Notes: generated by a model from the letters alone, not told the origin. A stretch of 64,000 bases of DNA from Bacteroidota bacterium (GCA_030550395.1 JAUQPL010000001.1:255795-319794), one strand, 5' to 3'. Shown: positions 46,155-56,261, counted from the stretch's first letter. Translations and numbers: made by a program.

Positions 46155-49100
46155 AGTACCTCCTGGCTCATTTCACTGCCCTGAAGTACAGCCTCTACCT
46201 CAATGCCGTTCAGAGCACACACCATCTCCTCCCACAGCAGGCGGGCAAGCGTAACGGCATCCTGGGAACCCTCCAGCGGGAAGTATGCCACCGAGCGGTA
46301 GCGCTCCTGGACGAAATACGCCCCTTTCCACTGGTTGACCACTTCCACCCAAACGGGGAAGGCATAGCGGTAGAAGAGCTCATGGCGTCGGGCCGGTAGT
46401 TCCAATTGCACTGCCTGTGGACGGATTATCGCCCGGGTACAGCCAGTATGGATGAGATAGACCCGCAACCGGACTGCCGCACACAATCCTTGGGCCGGTG
46501 GGGGGAGAGGACCAAATCGGTCCTGTAATTCGGCAACGATATCGTCTACCTCTGCTTCAGTCTCAGCCCGATAGAGCCGTTTGTAAATGTGAAACCGCTC
46601 CCCATCATCGGGCACGTACGTATCCGGTAGGAAGGCATCCCCAGGCACGTCCAATACCACTCCCGGATTCTTGAGCGCTTGCAATACCGGTACCCGGCGG
46701 GGTGGTAGTTCCGGAAATTCCTCGGAACGCAATTCTTCAATAGCGCGCTCGAGCACTTGCTGATAGAGCTCAAAGCCCATCTGGGCAATAAAGCCACTCT
46801 GCTCGGGTCCAAACAGGTTCCCCGCCCCACGAAGCTCTAAGTCTCTCAAAGCTAAACGAAAGCCGCTTCCCAAATCTGTGAACTCTTCCAACGCCTGCAG
46901 ACGACGCAGCGCCGTCGTGCTCAGTTGCTCCACCGGTGGGATAACGAGATAACAGTACGCTTGCACGTTGCTCCGTCCAACCCGTCCACGGAGCTGGTAG
47001 AGTTCCGCCATCCCAAAGTCCTCAGCATGGTGAATAAATATCGTGTTCGCCCGAGGAAAGTCAAGCCCAGCCTCCACGATTTTGGTGCATACCAAGACGT
47101 CCAGCTGCTGATGGAGGAAATCTCTCATCACACACTCCAGTTGGCGGCTCTGCATTCGCCCGTGGGCAACTCCAATGCGGACTCCCGGGAGCAAACGCTG
47201 CAAGCGTTCCCGGAGTGCCTCAATGCTTTCAATGTGATTGGTGACAAAGAAGACCTGCCCTCTCCGCTCCAGCTCAGCCTCAACAGCACAGCGGATGAGC
47301 TCATCGTCCCATTGCACCACATACGTCCGGACCGGTAGCCGATTCTGCGGCGGAGTCTCCACAAGACTCATATCCCGAATACCCGTCAACGCCATGTGGA
47401 GTGTGCGGGGAATTGGGGTGGCCGTCAGCAGAAGCGTGTCCACATTGAGTTGGAGTTGACGCAAGCGTTCCTTTGCCATTACCCCGAAGCGGTGCTCCTC
47501 ATCAATGATGAGCAGTCCCAAGTCATGGAAGCGCACATCTGGACTCAACAGTCGGTGCGTCCCGATGACAATATCAATACGCCCACGCTCAAGTCCATGG
47601 AGGATTTCCCGCTGCTGCCGGGAACTGCGGAAGCGTGAAAGAGCTGCAACGACAACCGGATAGGGACGCAAGCGTTCGGAAAACGTCAAATAATGCTGCT
47701 CCGCCAAGATGGTTGTCGGCACCAGTACAGCAACCTGCTTGCCTGCTTGGACTGCCTTGAAAGCGGCTCGGATAGCAATTTCTGTCTTTCCGAACCCGAC
47801 ATCCCCACAGATGAGGCGGTCCATGGGCGTGGGAGATTCCATGTCCGCTTTCACCTCAGCGGTTGCCCGAGCCTGGTCCGGCGTATCCTCGTATGGGAAT
47901 GCAGCCTCCATTTCCTTCTGCCAAAGCGTATCGGGAGGGAAAGCAAAACCACGCTGGAGCTTACGCCGAGCATAGAGGCGGACAAGCTCGCGGGCAATCT
48001 CCTTCAGCCGTCGCTTCGCCCGCTGCTGAAGGTTCTGCCACTCCCGACTCCCCAGACGGGATATCTTCGGATGCACCCCTTCATGGACTTCGTACCGCTG
48101 CAGTTTGTGCAGGTAGTCCAGCGGCACGTAAAGCACATCCCCATCGGCATAGAGGAGTCGAATGCATTCCTGACGGCTTGCACCGAGGTTGAGAACCTGG
48201 AATCCATCAAAAATCCCAATGCCATGGTCAACGTGAACGAGGTAATCTCCCCGCTTGAGCTGCTGGAGCTCCCGCAGAGTTAATCCCGCCGACAAGCGAC
48301 GCCGCCCGGGCTGACGGCGGGGAAGTCGTCCAAAGACTTCATGCTCCGTCCACACCGCTATACGCTCAGTCTGCCATAGGAATCCCCGTGTGGGCGCCCC
48401 TTCAATCCAGTGACATCGCCGAATACAGGTTGCCCCGTCAGGAAGCCCTTCCTCCCCGGCCGTTCCTCCTTCGCTCAAAGCCGTTGTGATAAGCTGATGA
48501 AACCGACGGAGCTGCGTTGCATCAGAAGCACAAAGGTACAGTTCATACCCCAAGGCAGCCTGCCGCTGAATTTCCTCCACAAAGCGCTTGACCGAGCGCC
48601 CCACTGCCGGCTGCGGCTGGCTTTCCAGCGAGAATCCCCGATATCCCAAAGGATTCAGCCATATCTGCTGCCACTGCTGTAGGCGCTCCCAGTCAAGTCC
48701 CGGACAGACCTGCAACCAGCGCCGCCGCACCTGCTCTGGATGAGTGAGCACAAGAAGCACCCCCGAAGGGAAAAATTCCATCAGCGTGACAGTCGTCTGC
48801 TCCCAAGCCAGACAACTCAGAAATTCCACTTGCTCAAACCGTGCTGTACTCCGCTGTGTTTCCGGATCAAAGCAGCGAATGGATTCCACCGTGTTTCCCC
48901 AAAACTCAATCCGCAGTGGCTCCTCCCATCCGACCGGGAATACATCAACGATACCCCCGCGACGGGCAACATCGCCAATGGTGGAAACCGATGTCACCCG
49001 CTGGAAGCCCTGTCGGAGAAGGGCTTGGAGGAATTCTTCCGGGCTGATCTCCATCCCAACGGCAACACGCCACCGATACCGCTCCACCTCCTCTGGCTTC

Positions 49101-49501
49101 GGCAATGGCACAGCGAAAACCTCCGGTGGGCCTATGAGGATGGGGCGTTGAAAGCGATGGAATGCCGTGGCAAACTCAATCCCCTGCACATGAGCAGCAT
49201 CAAGATGCCGTAACCGTGCCCACAGTCGCTGCGGATGAGAATCCCAGTTCAACACGGATGCCTCCGGACAGAGCTGCCGCAAATCGTAGTACCATTCTTC
49301 TGCCTCCTCTACTGAAGCGCTCAACACAAAGAGAGGTCGTGGGCTATACTTCCATGTCGCAGCAACTAAGAAAGCTCCCAGCGAACCTGCGGCTCCCGAA
49401 ACGATAACAGGCTCTCCCTGCCGCAATGCCGAGCTCCGAATAAGCTGCTCCAATCGCTGCTCAATCCGTTCGGCCAGATACCCAAAGGGATGACTCTCCA
49501 T
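46151..49501 (-). CDS. mfd: Transcription-repair coupling factor
   Basis: The product of about 1116 residues has the full Mfd layout: UvrB-like N-terminal modules (PLFVLSASVEEAEEWYYDL, GGIVDVFPVGWEEP), an RNA-polymerase interaction domain (LKRGDYLVHVDHGIGIFDGF), and a DNA translocase with GDVGFGKTEIAIRAA and DEEHRFG. A C-terminal TRCF domain follows (LPDTYVPDDGERFHIYKRL). It removes stalled polymerase and recruits UvrA. ATG at 49501 is preferred over an opening at 49567 that would crowd the divergent gmhB. Confidence 0.97.
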   Translation of the reverse strand: MESHPFGYLAERIEQRLEQLIRSSALRQGEPVIVSGAAGSLGAFLVAATWKYSPRPLFVLSASVEEAEEWYYDLRQLCPEASVLNWDSHPQRLWARLRHLDAAHVQGIEFATAFHRFQRPILIGPPEVFAVPLPKPEEVERYRWRVAVGMEISPEEFLQALLRQGFQRVTSVSTIGDVARRGGIVDVFPVGWEEPLRIEFWGNTVESIRCFDPETQRSTARFEQVEFLSCLAWEQTTVTLMEFFPSGVLLVLTHPEQVRRRWLQVCPGLDWERLQQWQQIWLNPLGYRGFSLESQPQPAVGRSVKRFVEEIQRQAALGYELYLCASDATQLRRFHQLITTALSEGGTAGEEGLPDGATCIRRCHWIEGAPTRGFLWQTERIAVWTEHEVFGRLPRRQPGRRRLSAGLTLRELQQLKRGDYLVHVDHGIGIFDGFQVLNLGASRQECIRLLYADGDVLYVPLDYLHKLQRYEVHEGVHPKISRLGSREWQNLQQRAKRRLKEIARELVRLYARRKLQRGFAFPPDTLWQKEMEAAFPYEDTPDQARATAEVKADMESPTPMDRLICGDVGFGKTEIAIRAAFKAVQAGKQVAVLVPTTILAEQHYLTFSERLRPYPVVVAALSRFRSSRQQREILHGLERGRIDIVIGTHRLLSPDVRFHDLGLLIIDEEHRFGVMAKERLRQLQLNVDTLLLTATPIPRTLHMALTGIRDMSLVETPPQNRLPVRTYVVQWDDELIRCAVEAELERRGQVFFVTNHIESIEALRERLQRLLPGVRIGVAHGRMQSRQLECVMRDFLHQQLDVLVCTKIVEAGLDFPRANTIFIHHAEDFGMAELYQLRGRVGRSNVQAYCYLVIPPVEQLSTTALRRLQALEEFTDLGSGFRLALRDLELRGAGNLFGPEQSGFIAQMGFELYQQVLERAIEELRSEEFPELPPRRVPVLQALKNPGVVLDVPGDAFLPDTYVPDDGERFHIYKRLYRAETEAEVDDIVAELQDRFGPLPPPAQGLCAAVRLRVYLIHTGCTRAIIRPQAVQLELPARRHELFYRYAFPVWVEVVNQWKGAYFVQERYRSVAYFPLEGSQDAVTLARLLWEEMVCALNGIEVEAVLQGSEMSQEVL

Positions 49502-49594
49502 TGCCTGCCCTGAACAACCCGCTGCATAAGACGAAGAGCCTCTCCTGCATTGCGCATCCTTTCCCACACTGGAAGCTCACCGAGGAACGTCGGT

Positions 49595-50173
49595 ATGGCT
49601 GCTATGAAACGTGGAGCTGTCTTCCTGGACCGCGATGGAATTATCAACTGGCGCATTGCCGGGGGATATGTGCGCACACCAGCGGAGTTCCATCTCTTGC
49701 CCGACATCGTTCCCTTTTTGTCCGGTGTTCACCAGCTGGGACTCCTCACCATCGTCGTCACAAACCAGCAAGGGGTAGCAAAAGGCCTCATGGGTCTGGA
49801 AGCCCTAGAAGCCATCCACAAGCACATGCAGCAGGAATTCCTCCGGCTCCTAGGCTTCGGCGTGGATGACATCTTTGTCTGCATCGATCCTGCCGAGACT
49901 AACAGTTGGCGTCGCAAGCCACAGCCCGGCATGCTAATAGAAGCCCTGCACAAATGGCATCTTACCCCCGAAGCTTGCTGGATGGTGGGCGATACCGCCG
50001 CGGACGTGCTGGCCGGGCACCGCGCCGGAATCCGCACCATCCTTGTTGGGGCAGAATCCGTCCCAGAAGCAGATTTCCACGTGCGAACCCTCGACGATGC
50101 GCTCGCCATCATTGTCACTCACCAAAACGCTTCTCTCCCGCCTCCTACTCCACCGACAATCCCCCCAAGCTAA
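49595..50173 (+). CDS. gmhB: D,D-heptose 1,7-bisphosphate phosphatase-like HAD protein
   Basis: The 192-residue HAD-IIIA protein has FLDRDGIINW, TNQQGVAKGLMG, RRKPQPGMLIEAL and MVGDTAADVLAGHRAGI, matching GmhB and HisB-N phosphatases. It probably removes the 1-phosphate in ADP-heptose synthesis for LPS core, in keeping with lipid A genes in the window. The cysteines forming the GmhB zinc site are not clearly present, so a different substrate is possible. ATG at 49595 or 49604. The divergent mfd start is 93 bases away. Confidence 0.75.
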   Translation: MAAMKRGAVFLDRDGIINWRIAGGYVRTPAEFHLLPDIVPFLSGVHQLGLLTIVVTNQQGVAKGLMGLEALEAIHKHMQQEFLRLLGFGVDDIFVCIDPAETNSWRRKPQPGMLIEALHKWHLTPEACWMVGDTAADVLAGHRAGIRTILVGAESVPEADFHVRTLDDALAIIVTHQNASLPPPTPPTIPPS

Positions 50174-50261
50174 GGGAGTATCCCCCGGACACACTTGCTG
50201 GGCTCTGCCAACGGTGCCAATGTCCGCACTGTGAGTATGTCAAACCCAGCAGGGCTACCGC

Positions 50262-51839
50262 ATGGAAGAGGACCGCACCAGCATCTATATCCAGCACCAG
50301 CGCTGGGGAATTGCTCACCAGCTCTTTTGGCGAGGAGGTGGCAATGTTGAGCCTCAGCGCAAAATCAGCTGTGACGTCACCATTATCGGAGCCGGACCCG
50401 CAGGGTTGGCTAGTGCATGGTTCCTCCAGCAACTCGGCTACGACGTCCTTGTACTAGAAAACGAGCCCACTATCGGCGGTGCTACGCGCACGGAGGCTTG
50501 GAATAACGTGCTCCTGCCCTGCGGAGCTACCTACTTTGCTGAACCCCCTGATACCTTTCGGGAACTTCTCAACGCCCTCCAGCTTACCCCTGTACCACTG
50601 CCGGATGATGCGCTTTGGCTTTCCGGAACACCGTACCGAAACTTCTGGCATGACAGTGTGCTCAGTGAGCTTCCTATACCTGAGGTGGAGCGCGCTGCCT
50701 TCCGCCGCTTCCGTACCGATATTGAATCCTTGCCCCCCTTTCCCTTCCCATTACCCGATGTTCTCCCTGACCCTTGGCGAGCACTTGCTGCACAACCGGC
50801 AGAAGCCGTGGTCAACACCTACACCTCCCCCACGCTCCGTTCCCTTCTGAATGCATACGCCCGCTCCGTTTTAGGCGCCCCGCTGAAAGATATCAGCGCT
50901 GCATGCCTATATGACTTCTACAGAGCCGAGCTGGCTTGGCAATTTCTCCGCCCCCGATACTCACTGCGCGGAGGATTAGCCAGCCTGTGTCAGCGACTTG
51001 CTGAGCATATCGGCTCCGAACGCATCCTTCTCCAATGCCTTGCCTTCCGCATTGAACACGTGAGCAACACTTGCGTCCGTACACTGGGTATCACCGCCCG
51101 AGGAGAAAGCATTGCCATTGAGTCGGGTGCCGCCGTCTTTGCCGGACCAAAGCTCATTGCCAAGCATCTCATCCCTGAACTTCCCCCCGCCCAGCAACAG
51201 GCAATACTTCGGCTCCAGTACATCCCTTATCTGACCGTGCACTTGGTAACCCCGTTTCGCCTTGTCCCGGAAGACACCTTTGGCCTCTGGCTCCCCGAAG
51301 CTCAGCTTGTCACCGACATTGCAGACACAACCCCTCTGCACCCCCAACCAGTAGAAGGTTTCCTCTCCTGCCTCTATGTCCCCCTTTCTCGATGGCAACG
51401 GAAACTGCTGCTCGAAGAAGAAAGCATCCGCTCCCTTGCAACTGCCGCTGTTCGGGAGGTACTCCAGCTGTTGGCACCGGAGTGGGCCTCCAACATCAGC
51501 GAACTGGCATGCTTTGCTTGGGGACATGCCCTCATTATCCCTACCCCTATCGCGCTTCTTGGCGCCGCCCAACAAGCACGCCGCCCTGTTGGACACATTG
51601 TATTTGCCAATACAGATAACGAAGCCTCCCCTGCTATTGAGAACGCCATCGAACAGGCCGCACGCGCTGCCGAAATAGTCCATGCACTGCTGCACTCACA
51701 CTCAACAGCTCCCCTCGTCCGTCGCCTTATCCAAACATATCCCTTGATGCCCTGTTCCCATGCGCATCCGCTACAGCCAGTGGACAGAACAGTCACAAAC
51801 AGCCGAACAGCAACTTCAACATCTCTTGCGCCTCTTTAG
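50262..51839 (+). CDS. FAD/NAD(P)-binding oxidoreductase (amine-oxidase-like)
   Basis: The 525-residue protein has an N-terminal dinucleotide fold, VTIIGAGPAGLASAW (about 40-54), followed by VLENEPTIGGATRTE and LPCGATYF. That arrangement fits the protoporphyrinogen-oxidase/phytoene-desaturase/amine-oxidase superfamily. The C-terminal half has SLRGGLASLCQRLA and GHIVFANTDNEASPAIENAIEQ, the usual closing FAD-binding block. Substrate is unknown. The 27 C-terminal residues overlap the VWA gene in another frame and look dispensable. The start is set by an in-frame TGA 33 bases before the ATG. Confidence 0.82.
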   Translation: MEEDRTSIYIQHQRWGIAHQLFWRGGGNVEPQRKISCDVTIIGAGPAGLASAWFLQQLGYDVLVLENEPTIGGATRTEAWNNVLLPCGATYFAEPPDTFRELLNALQLTPVPLPDDALWLSGTPYRNFWHDSVLSELPIPEVERAAFRRFRTDIESLPPFPFPLPDVLPDPWRALAAQPAEAVVNTYTSPTLRSLLNAYARSVLGAPLKDISAACLYDFYRAELAWQFLRPRYSLRGGLASLCQRLAEHIGSERILLQCLAFRIEHVSNTCVRTLGITARGESIAIESGAAVFAGPKLIAKHLIPELPPAQQQAILRLQYIPYLTVHLVTPFRLVPEDTFGLWLPEAQLVTDIADTTPLHPQPVEGFLSCLYVPLSRWQRKLLLEEESIRSLATAAVREVLQLLAPEWASNISELACFAWGHALIIPTPIALLGAAQQARRPVGHIVFANTDNEASPAIENAIEQAARAAEIVHALLHSHSTAPLVRRLIQTYPLMPCSHAHPLQPVDRTVTNSRTATSTSLAPL

Positions 51840-52860
51840 CTTTCTCCTCCTCCAAGCAAATGCCGACGCCGAGGAAGCCCTCGAACAACTCCGCGAGCTC
51901 TGGCAACAGCATGCCGGTTCTGGCACTCTCACAATGGACCAGTTCATAGAGTTCCTCCGTACGCACGGCTACGTCCAACAAGATTCGCACGGACATTTGG
52001 AGCCGACAGCAAAAGCCCTGCAATTTCTGCGTATGCAAGCACTTCAGGAAATCTTCCGTACCTTACGCAAATCCGACCTAGGGACTCACGAAACCGTTCA
52101 CAGCGGCGAAGGCATTGAATGGCTCCCCGAAACCCGCCCCTACACTTTCGGCGACCAACTCAGCCTGATTGACCCTACGGAAACGCTCACAAACGCCCTG
52201 CTCCGAACCACAGATCCCTCGGACCTCCAGCTCCATTACGAAGATCTCCGGGTGCATGAAACCGAGCACCTAACCTCGTGTGCCACGGTGCTTTTACTGG
52301 ATGTTTCGCACTCCATGATCCTCTATGGGGAAGACCGCATCACGCCAGCAAAGCAAGTTGCTCTTGCCTTGGCAGAACTCATCCGCACCCGGTATCCGAA
52401 GGACATCCTGGAAGTGGTTATCTTCGGCGACGAAGCCCGGAGAATCAGCATTGCCGACATCCCCTTCGTCACCGTTGGACCCTTTCACACGAACACCCGT
52501 GACGGACTCCGGTTAGCACGCACGCTGCTCCGACAATGCCGGAATGCGAACAAGCAGATCTTTATGCTCACCGACGGCAAACCTTCCGCCATTTTTGACG
52601 AAGCTGGACGCCTGTACAAAAACGCCTTCGGTCTGGACCCCCGCATCGTGGCAAAAACCCTGGACGAAGCCGTCGCCTGCCGTCGCGATGGTATTGTCAT
52701 CACTACCTTCATGTTAGCCCGCGACCCCTACCTGGTCAACTTCGTCGAAGAGCTCACACGGGCAAACCGTGGACGTGCCTTTTACTGTGGACTACGTCGC
52801 TTAGGGGAAACTGTGCTGGTGGACTACATTCTCAACCGACGGAAGACTTTCCCGATGTAG
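51760..52860 (+). CDS. Von Willebrand factor A domain protein
   Basis: The 366-residue protein begins MRIRYSQWTEQSQTAEQQLQ followed by LLRLFSFLLLQ, an N-terminal helical region found in this VWA subfamily. The VWA domain starts near residue 175 with the MIDAS motif LLLDVSHSM, continues LADIRTRYPKDILEVVIFGD-like sequence and has FMLTDGKPS. Relatives are usually paired with a MoxR-type AAA ATPase, which is absent here. It starts 80 bases inside the oxidoreductase gene and its 3' end overlaps convergent recQ by 29 bases. Confidence 0.85.
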   Translation: MRIRYSQWTEQSQTAEQQLQHLLRLFSFLLLQANADAEEALEQLRELWQQHAGSGTLTMDQFIEFLRTHGYVQQDSHGHLEPTAKALQFLRMQALQEIFRTLRKSDLGTHETVHSGEGIEWLPETRPYTFGDQLSLIDPTETLTNALLRTTDPSDLQLHYEDLRVHETEHLTSCATVLLLDVSHSMILYGEDRITPAKQVALALAELIRTRYPKDILEVVIFGDEARRISIADIPFVTVGPFHTNTRDGLRLARTLLRQCRNANKQIFMLTDGKPSAIFDEAGRLYKNAFGLDPRIVAKTLDEAVACRRDGIVITTFMLARDPYLVNFVEELTRANRGRAFYCGLRRLGETVLVDYILNRRKTFPM

Positions 52861-54958
52861 CCTCTTCCCACCGAGCAAAGGCAACGGCAACCCGCAACAG
52901 GGCATAATCCTGTACACCACCCAGTGCGGCAGCAATCTCGCGCAAAGGAACATTGCCCAGCTGGCGAACAGCAATGCGGACAGCTGTGTAGAACCGCTCA
53001 TCGGGAACCAAGCTGTGCCGAGGAAGCTCTATCCCCCGCTCCAAGCATTCCTGAACGAAACGAGCAACCGTGGTAACAGGAAGCCCCGTCTGCGCACTGA
53101 TACTGTACAAATCTGCTCCCTGCCGTGCCAGCTCCTGCACACGCTGACGTTGGACATCAGACTGGGACACTCGCTTCCCCCAAGGCCTTACGGATGTTGA
53201 GAATTGCCTGCCCTTCATCGCCACCGGCAGCGATGCACTGCCGGATACGCAGCTACTGCAACGTCCGCATGCTTCTCCTGAACCACCCGGATCGTGGAAG
53301 AAACGCAAGAGAAAGAGGCGCTTACATTCCGACGTCGTCGCATACGCCATCACTTGCTGAAACTGTCTCCATGCCCGGCGCCGCCGTTCTTCCAGCACCG
53401 TCGGAGATAGCGGGGGAAGCTCCGGCAGAGGCTGCTGTATCCACATTCCATTCCGCAGGGAGAACGCCTCACACTCCACTAAGCGTGCATAGAGCAACGC
53501 CCGAAGCCCTCGTTCAAATTCCTCAGCACTGAGTCCATACCGCTTTCCCACCTCAGCAACGGAAAGGGTAACCGCCCGATGGTATCCCTCTCCTCCAACG
53601 CATCGCAGGAGGAGTTCGGCAACCTGGCGCCGCTCCGGTACGGTGCTGCGCATCCAATATTCTATCAACTCCTGCCGTGTCGCCCTCAGGCGCAGTGTGA
53701 CTTCCCCATCAGGGGCCATTGACTGTAGGATTCCGGAATACTCCAACAACCGCAGAAGCGACTCAACCGTCGCCTCCGATATCCGGAGCCGGTTCGCAAT
53801 CTCCACCGCTGTCAGAGGCAGAATGGACTCCTTCCCAACCAAAGTCCGGAAAGCCCGGTAGAAGTGCACCACGGTTTCCCAATCGGGATGACTGGAAGCA
53901 ATAAGCTGGTGCTGGACAGAACAGTCTCGGGGATCGTACAACAAGAAACACTCTGCCGCTTCTCCATCACGTCCGGCACGTCCTGCCTCTTGATAGTATG
54001 CCTCCAACGTCAAAGGCGGATCATAGTGAATAACGGCACGGATGTCCGGTTTGTCAATACCCAAACCAAAGGCCGATGTCGCCACCAGCAAGGGAATGCG
54101 TCCTTGTACGAATGCCTCCTGTACGTGCTGCCGTTCGCTTGCAGGCAATCCTGCATGGTAGGCAGCTGTAGAGAATCCATTCCGACGAAGTAAATCGGCA
54201 ATGAACTCTACTCTGCGTCGCGAGGCGGCGTAGACAAGAACAGATTGCCCCTCGTGCTGACGGCACAATGCCAAAAGTCGTTCTCGCTTCCCCCGCCCTT
54301 GCTCCACACGCCAGATGAGATTGGGGCGGTCAAAACCAGTTACAAACACTTGCGGATTCCGCAAGCCAAGATGGGCAATGATATCGCGTTGCACCTCTGG
54401 TGTCGCTGTCGCCGTCAGCGCCAACACCGGTGGATTCCCTATCCGCCGGAGAGCAGAGGCAATCTGCAAGTATGCTGGACGAAAGTCATATCCCCACTCC
54501 GAAATGCAATGTGCCTCATCCACAGCCACAAACGACAATCGGCATGCACGGAGACGTTGGAGAAAGCTTTCCTGCCGTAATCGCTCAGGAGCAACGTAGA
54601 GGAGCTTGTAAGTACCACGAACACACTCCTCCAACCGTTGCGCCACCACGGCCGGCTCTAATCCACCATGCAGACATGTGGCTGGAATACGGCGCCGCTG
54701 GAGAGCACGAACCTGATCCTCCATCAACGCAATCAAGGGAGAAATCACCACAGCCATCCCGGGTAGCAGAATTGCCGGTAGCTGATAGCACAACGACTTA
54801 CCGCTACCAGTCGGCAGGATTGCCACCACATCTTCCCCGGCAAGAACTCCTCTGATGATGTCACGCTGCCCTGCTCGGAAGTCGGAAAAGCCAAATACCG
54901 TCTGCAGCACCTCATAGATCTGCTCCTCCGAGGGCAATCCCCGTATTGGCTCACCCAT
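52832..54958 (-). CDS. recQ: ATP-dependent DNA helicase RecQ
   Basis: The 708-residue helicase has VAILPTGSGKSLCYQLPA, FVAVDEAHCISEWG, SVLVYAASRRRVEF and HYDPPLTLEAYYQEAGRAGR. The zinc-binding cysteines appear as ECKR, then ACGRCSSC, with the RQC region around them. The C-terminus has a helix-turn-helix-like segment (YSISAQTGLPVTTVARFVQE) instead of an HRDC domain. It unwinds recombination intermediates. ATG at 54958 is preferred over GTG at 54970. Confidence 0.96.
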   Translation of the reverse strand: MGEPIRGLPSEEQIYEVLQTVFGFSDFRAGQRDIIRGVLAGEDVVAILPTGSGKSLCYQLPAILLPGMAVVISPLIALMEDQVRALQRRRIPATCLHGGLEPAVVAQRLEECVRGTYKLLYVAPERLRQESFLQRLRACRLSFVAVDEAHCISEWGYDFRPAYLQIASALRRIGNPPVLALTATATPEVQRDIIAHLGLRNPQVFVTGFDRPNLIWRVEQGRGKRERLLALCRQHEGQSVLVYAASRRRVEFIADLLRRNGFSTAAYHAGLPASERQHVQEAFVQGRIPLLVATSAFGLGIDKPDIRAVIHYDPPLTLEAYYQEAGRAGRDGEAAECFLLYDPRDCSVQHQLIASSHPDWETVVHFYRAFRTLVGKESILPLTAVEIANRLRISEATVESLLRLLEYSGILQSMAPDGEVTLRLRATRQELIEYWMRSTVPERRQVAELLLRCVGGEGYHRAVTLSVAEVGKRYGLSAEEFERGLRALLYARLVECEAFSLRNGMWIQQPLPELPPLSPTVLEERRRRAWRQFQQVMAYATTSECKRLFLLRFFHDPGGSGEACGRCSSCVSGSASLPVAMKGRQFSTSVRPWGKRVSQSDVQRQRVQELARQGADLYSISAQTGLPVTTVARFVQECLERGIELPRHSLVPDERFYTAVRIAVRQLGNVPLREIAAALGGVQDYALLRVAVAFARWEEATSGKSSVG

Positions 54959-55028
54959 GACCTCCTCCACCTACACGTGCGCTGGAGACGTCCGCCCCAG
55001 TAGACTCAGTGTAACGCTACCAACCCCG

Positions 55029-55036
55029 TATCTTTG
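55029..55036 (+). promoter_or_regulatory. Putative -7 element for rfbA
   Basis: TATCTTTG matches TAnnTTTG and lies 31 bases before the ATG at 55068, in the divergent gap with recQ. No -33 TTTG is clear. Confidence 0.42.
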
Positions 55037-55067
55037 TGAACGGGACTGGACCCCAAGAAAGCCGCAA

Positions 55068-55964
55068 ATGACAACAAAAGGCATCATCTTAGCCGGAGGC
55101 AGTGGCACGCGACTGTACCCGATGACCGCTGTGCTGAGCAAACAATTGCAGCCAATCTACGACAAGCCCATGATCTACTACCCGCTGGCAACCCTAATGC
55201 TAACGGGCATTCGGGAAATCCTGCTCATCTCCACCCCGCGTGACCTGCCCGCCTTCCAACACCTCCTCGGTGATGGCTCGCAGTGGGGGATCTCCCTCCA
55301 ATACGCTATTCAACCCGAACCCCGTGGAATCGCCGAAGCATTTCTCTACGGACGCGAATTCATCGGGCAGAACCAAGTCTGCCTCATTCTGGGGGACAAC
55401 CTCTTTTACGGGAAACTGGACTTCCTGCGGCAGGCTCTGCGGACGAATACAGGAGGAACAATCTTCGGCTATCCCGTTAACGATCCCCAGCGGTATGGCG
55501 TCGTTGAATTAGCAGCCGATGGGACTATCGTGAGCATTGAGGAAAAGCCAGCCCACCCTCGTTCACCCTACGCTATTCCCGGCCTGTACATCTACACTGC
55601 CGATGTCGTGGAGATCGCCCAAACACTCTCCCCAAGTCCCCGCGGAGAGCTGGAGATTGTGGACATTCACCGGGCATACTTAGCCCAAGGACGACTCCAA
55701 GTCCGCCTTCTCGGTCGGGGCATCGCCTGGCTGGATACCGGCACACCAGAAGCCCTGGTCGAAGCCAGCATCTTCATCCATGCCATCGAAAAGCGGCAGG
55801 GGACAAAGATTGCCTGCCTGGAAGAAATCGCACTTCACCAGGGCTACATTACGCTGGAGGAGTTCTACCAGAGTGTGGAACGCCTCCCGGCAAGCCCGTA
55901 CAAAAGTTACTGTCTACGAGTCGGTGCCGAATACGAACAGCTTCTGCTGGCTTCGTCCCGCTAA
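55068..55964 (+). CDS. rfbA: Glucose-1-phosphate thymidylyltransferase
   Basis: The 298-residue protein starts with GIILAGGSGTRLYPMT, then SKQLQPIYDKPMIYYPL, LGDNLFYG, EKPAHPRSPYAIPGLYIY and AWLDTGTPEALVEAS. It is the RmlA/RfbA enzyme that makes dTDP-glucose, the first step to dTDP-rhamnose. The rest of the rhamnose genes are not nearby. An opening extends to 54957, but ATG at 55068 matches the family. Its stop touches the convergent RRM gene stop with no spare base. Confidence 0.96.
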   Translation: MTTKGIILAGGSGTRLYPMTAVLSKQLQPIYDKPMIYYPLATLMLTGIREILLISTPRDLPAFQHLLGDGSQWGISLQYAIQPEPRGIAEAFLYGREFIGQNQVCLILGDNLFYGKLDFLRQALRTNTGGTIFGYPVNDPQRYGVVELAADGTIVSIEEKPAHPRSPYAIPGLYIYTADVVEIAQTLSPSPRGELEIVDIHRAYLAQGRLQVRLLGRGIAWLDTGTPEALVEASIFIHAIEKRQGTKIACLEEIALHQGYITLEEFYQSVERLPASPYKSYCLRVGAEYEQLLLASSR

Positions 55965-56261
55965 TTACCAGCGCCGTCCACCCCGATGGGGAGCTCCCCG
56001 TCCGCTGCGGGGCTGTTCAGCACGCTGCCGTGCCGGGTTGACTACCAACGTGCGTCCTTCAATCTCGCTGCCGTTTAGAGCTTCAATTGCCCGACGGGCT
56101 TCCTCTTCATTAGGCATCTCCACAAAGCCGAAGCCGCGAGACCGCCCCGTGAATCGATCCGTAATCACAGTCGCTCGATCCACGACACCGTACTCCTCAA
56201 ACCACGACCGCAATTGCTGTTCGTCTACGGAGTACGGCAGGTTTCCAACGTAGATGTTCAT
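55965..56261 (-). CDS. RRM-domain RNA-binding protein
   Basis: The 98-residue protein is a single RNA recognition motif. RNP2 is MNIYVGNLPYSV and RNP1 is SRGFGFVEMP, followed by an Arg/Gly-rich tail (SGRGAPHRGGRRW). Such Rbp proteins are common in Bacteroidota and bind RNA, possibly as cold-response or global regulators. ATG at 56261 fits the family start; an opening extends to 56315. A TATATTTG promoter element lies about 108 bases upstream. Confidence 0.93.
   Translation of the reverse strand: MNIYVGNLPYSVDEQQLRSWFEEYGVVDRATVITDRFTGRSRGFGFVEMPNEEEARRAIEALNGSEIEGRTLVVNPARQRAEQPRSGRGAPHRGGRRW

Noticed and set aside
50976-51695. A 239-codon minus-strand frame opposite the oxidoreductase
   Set aside because: Antisense to a conserved FAD protein and without a recognisable family.
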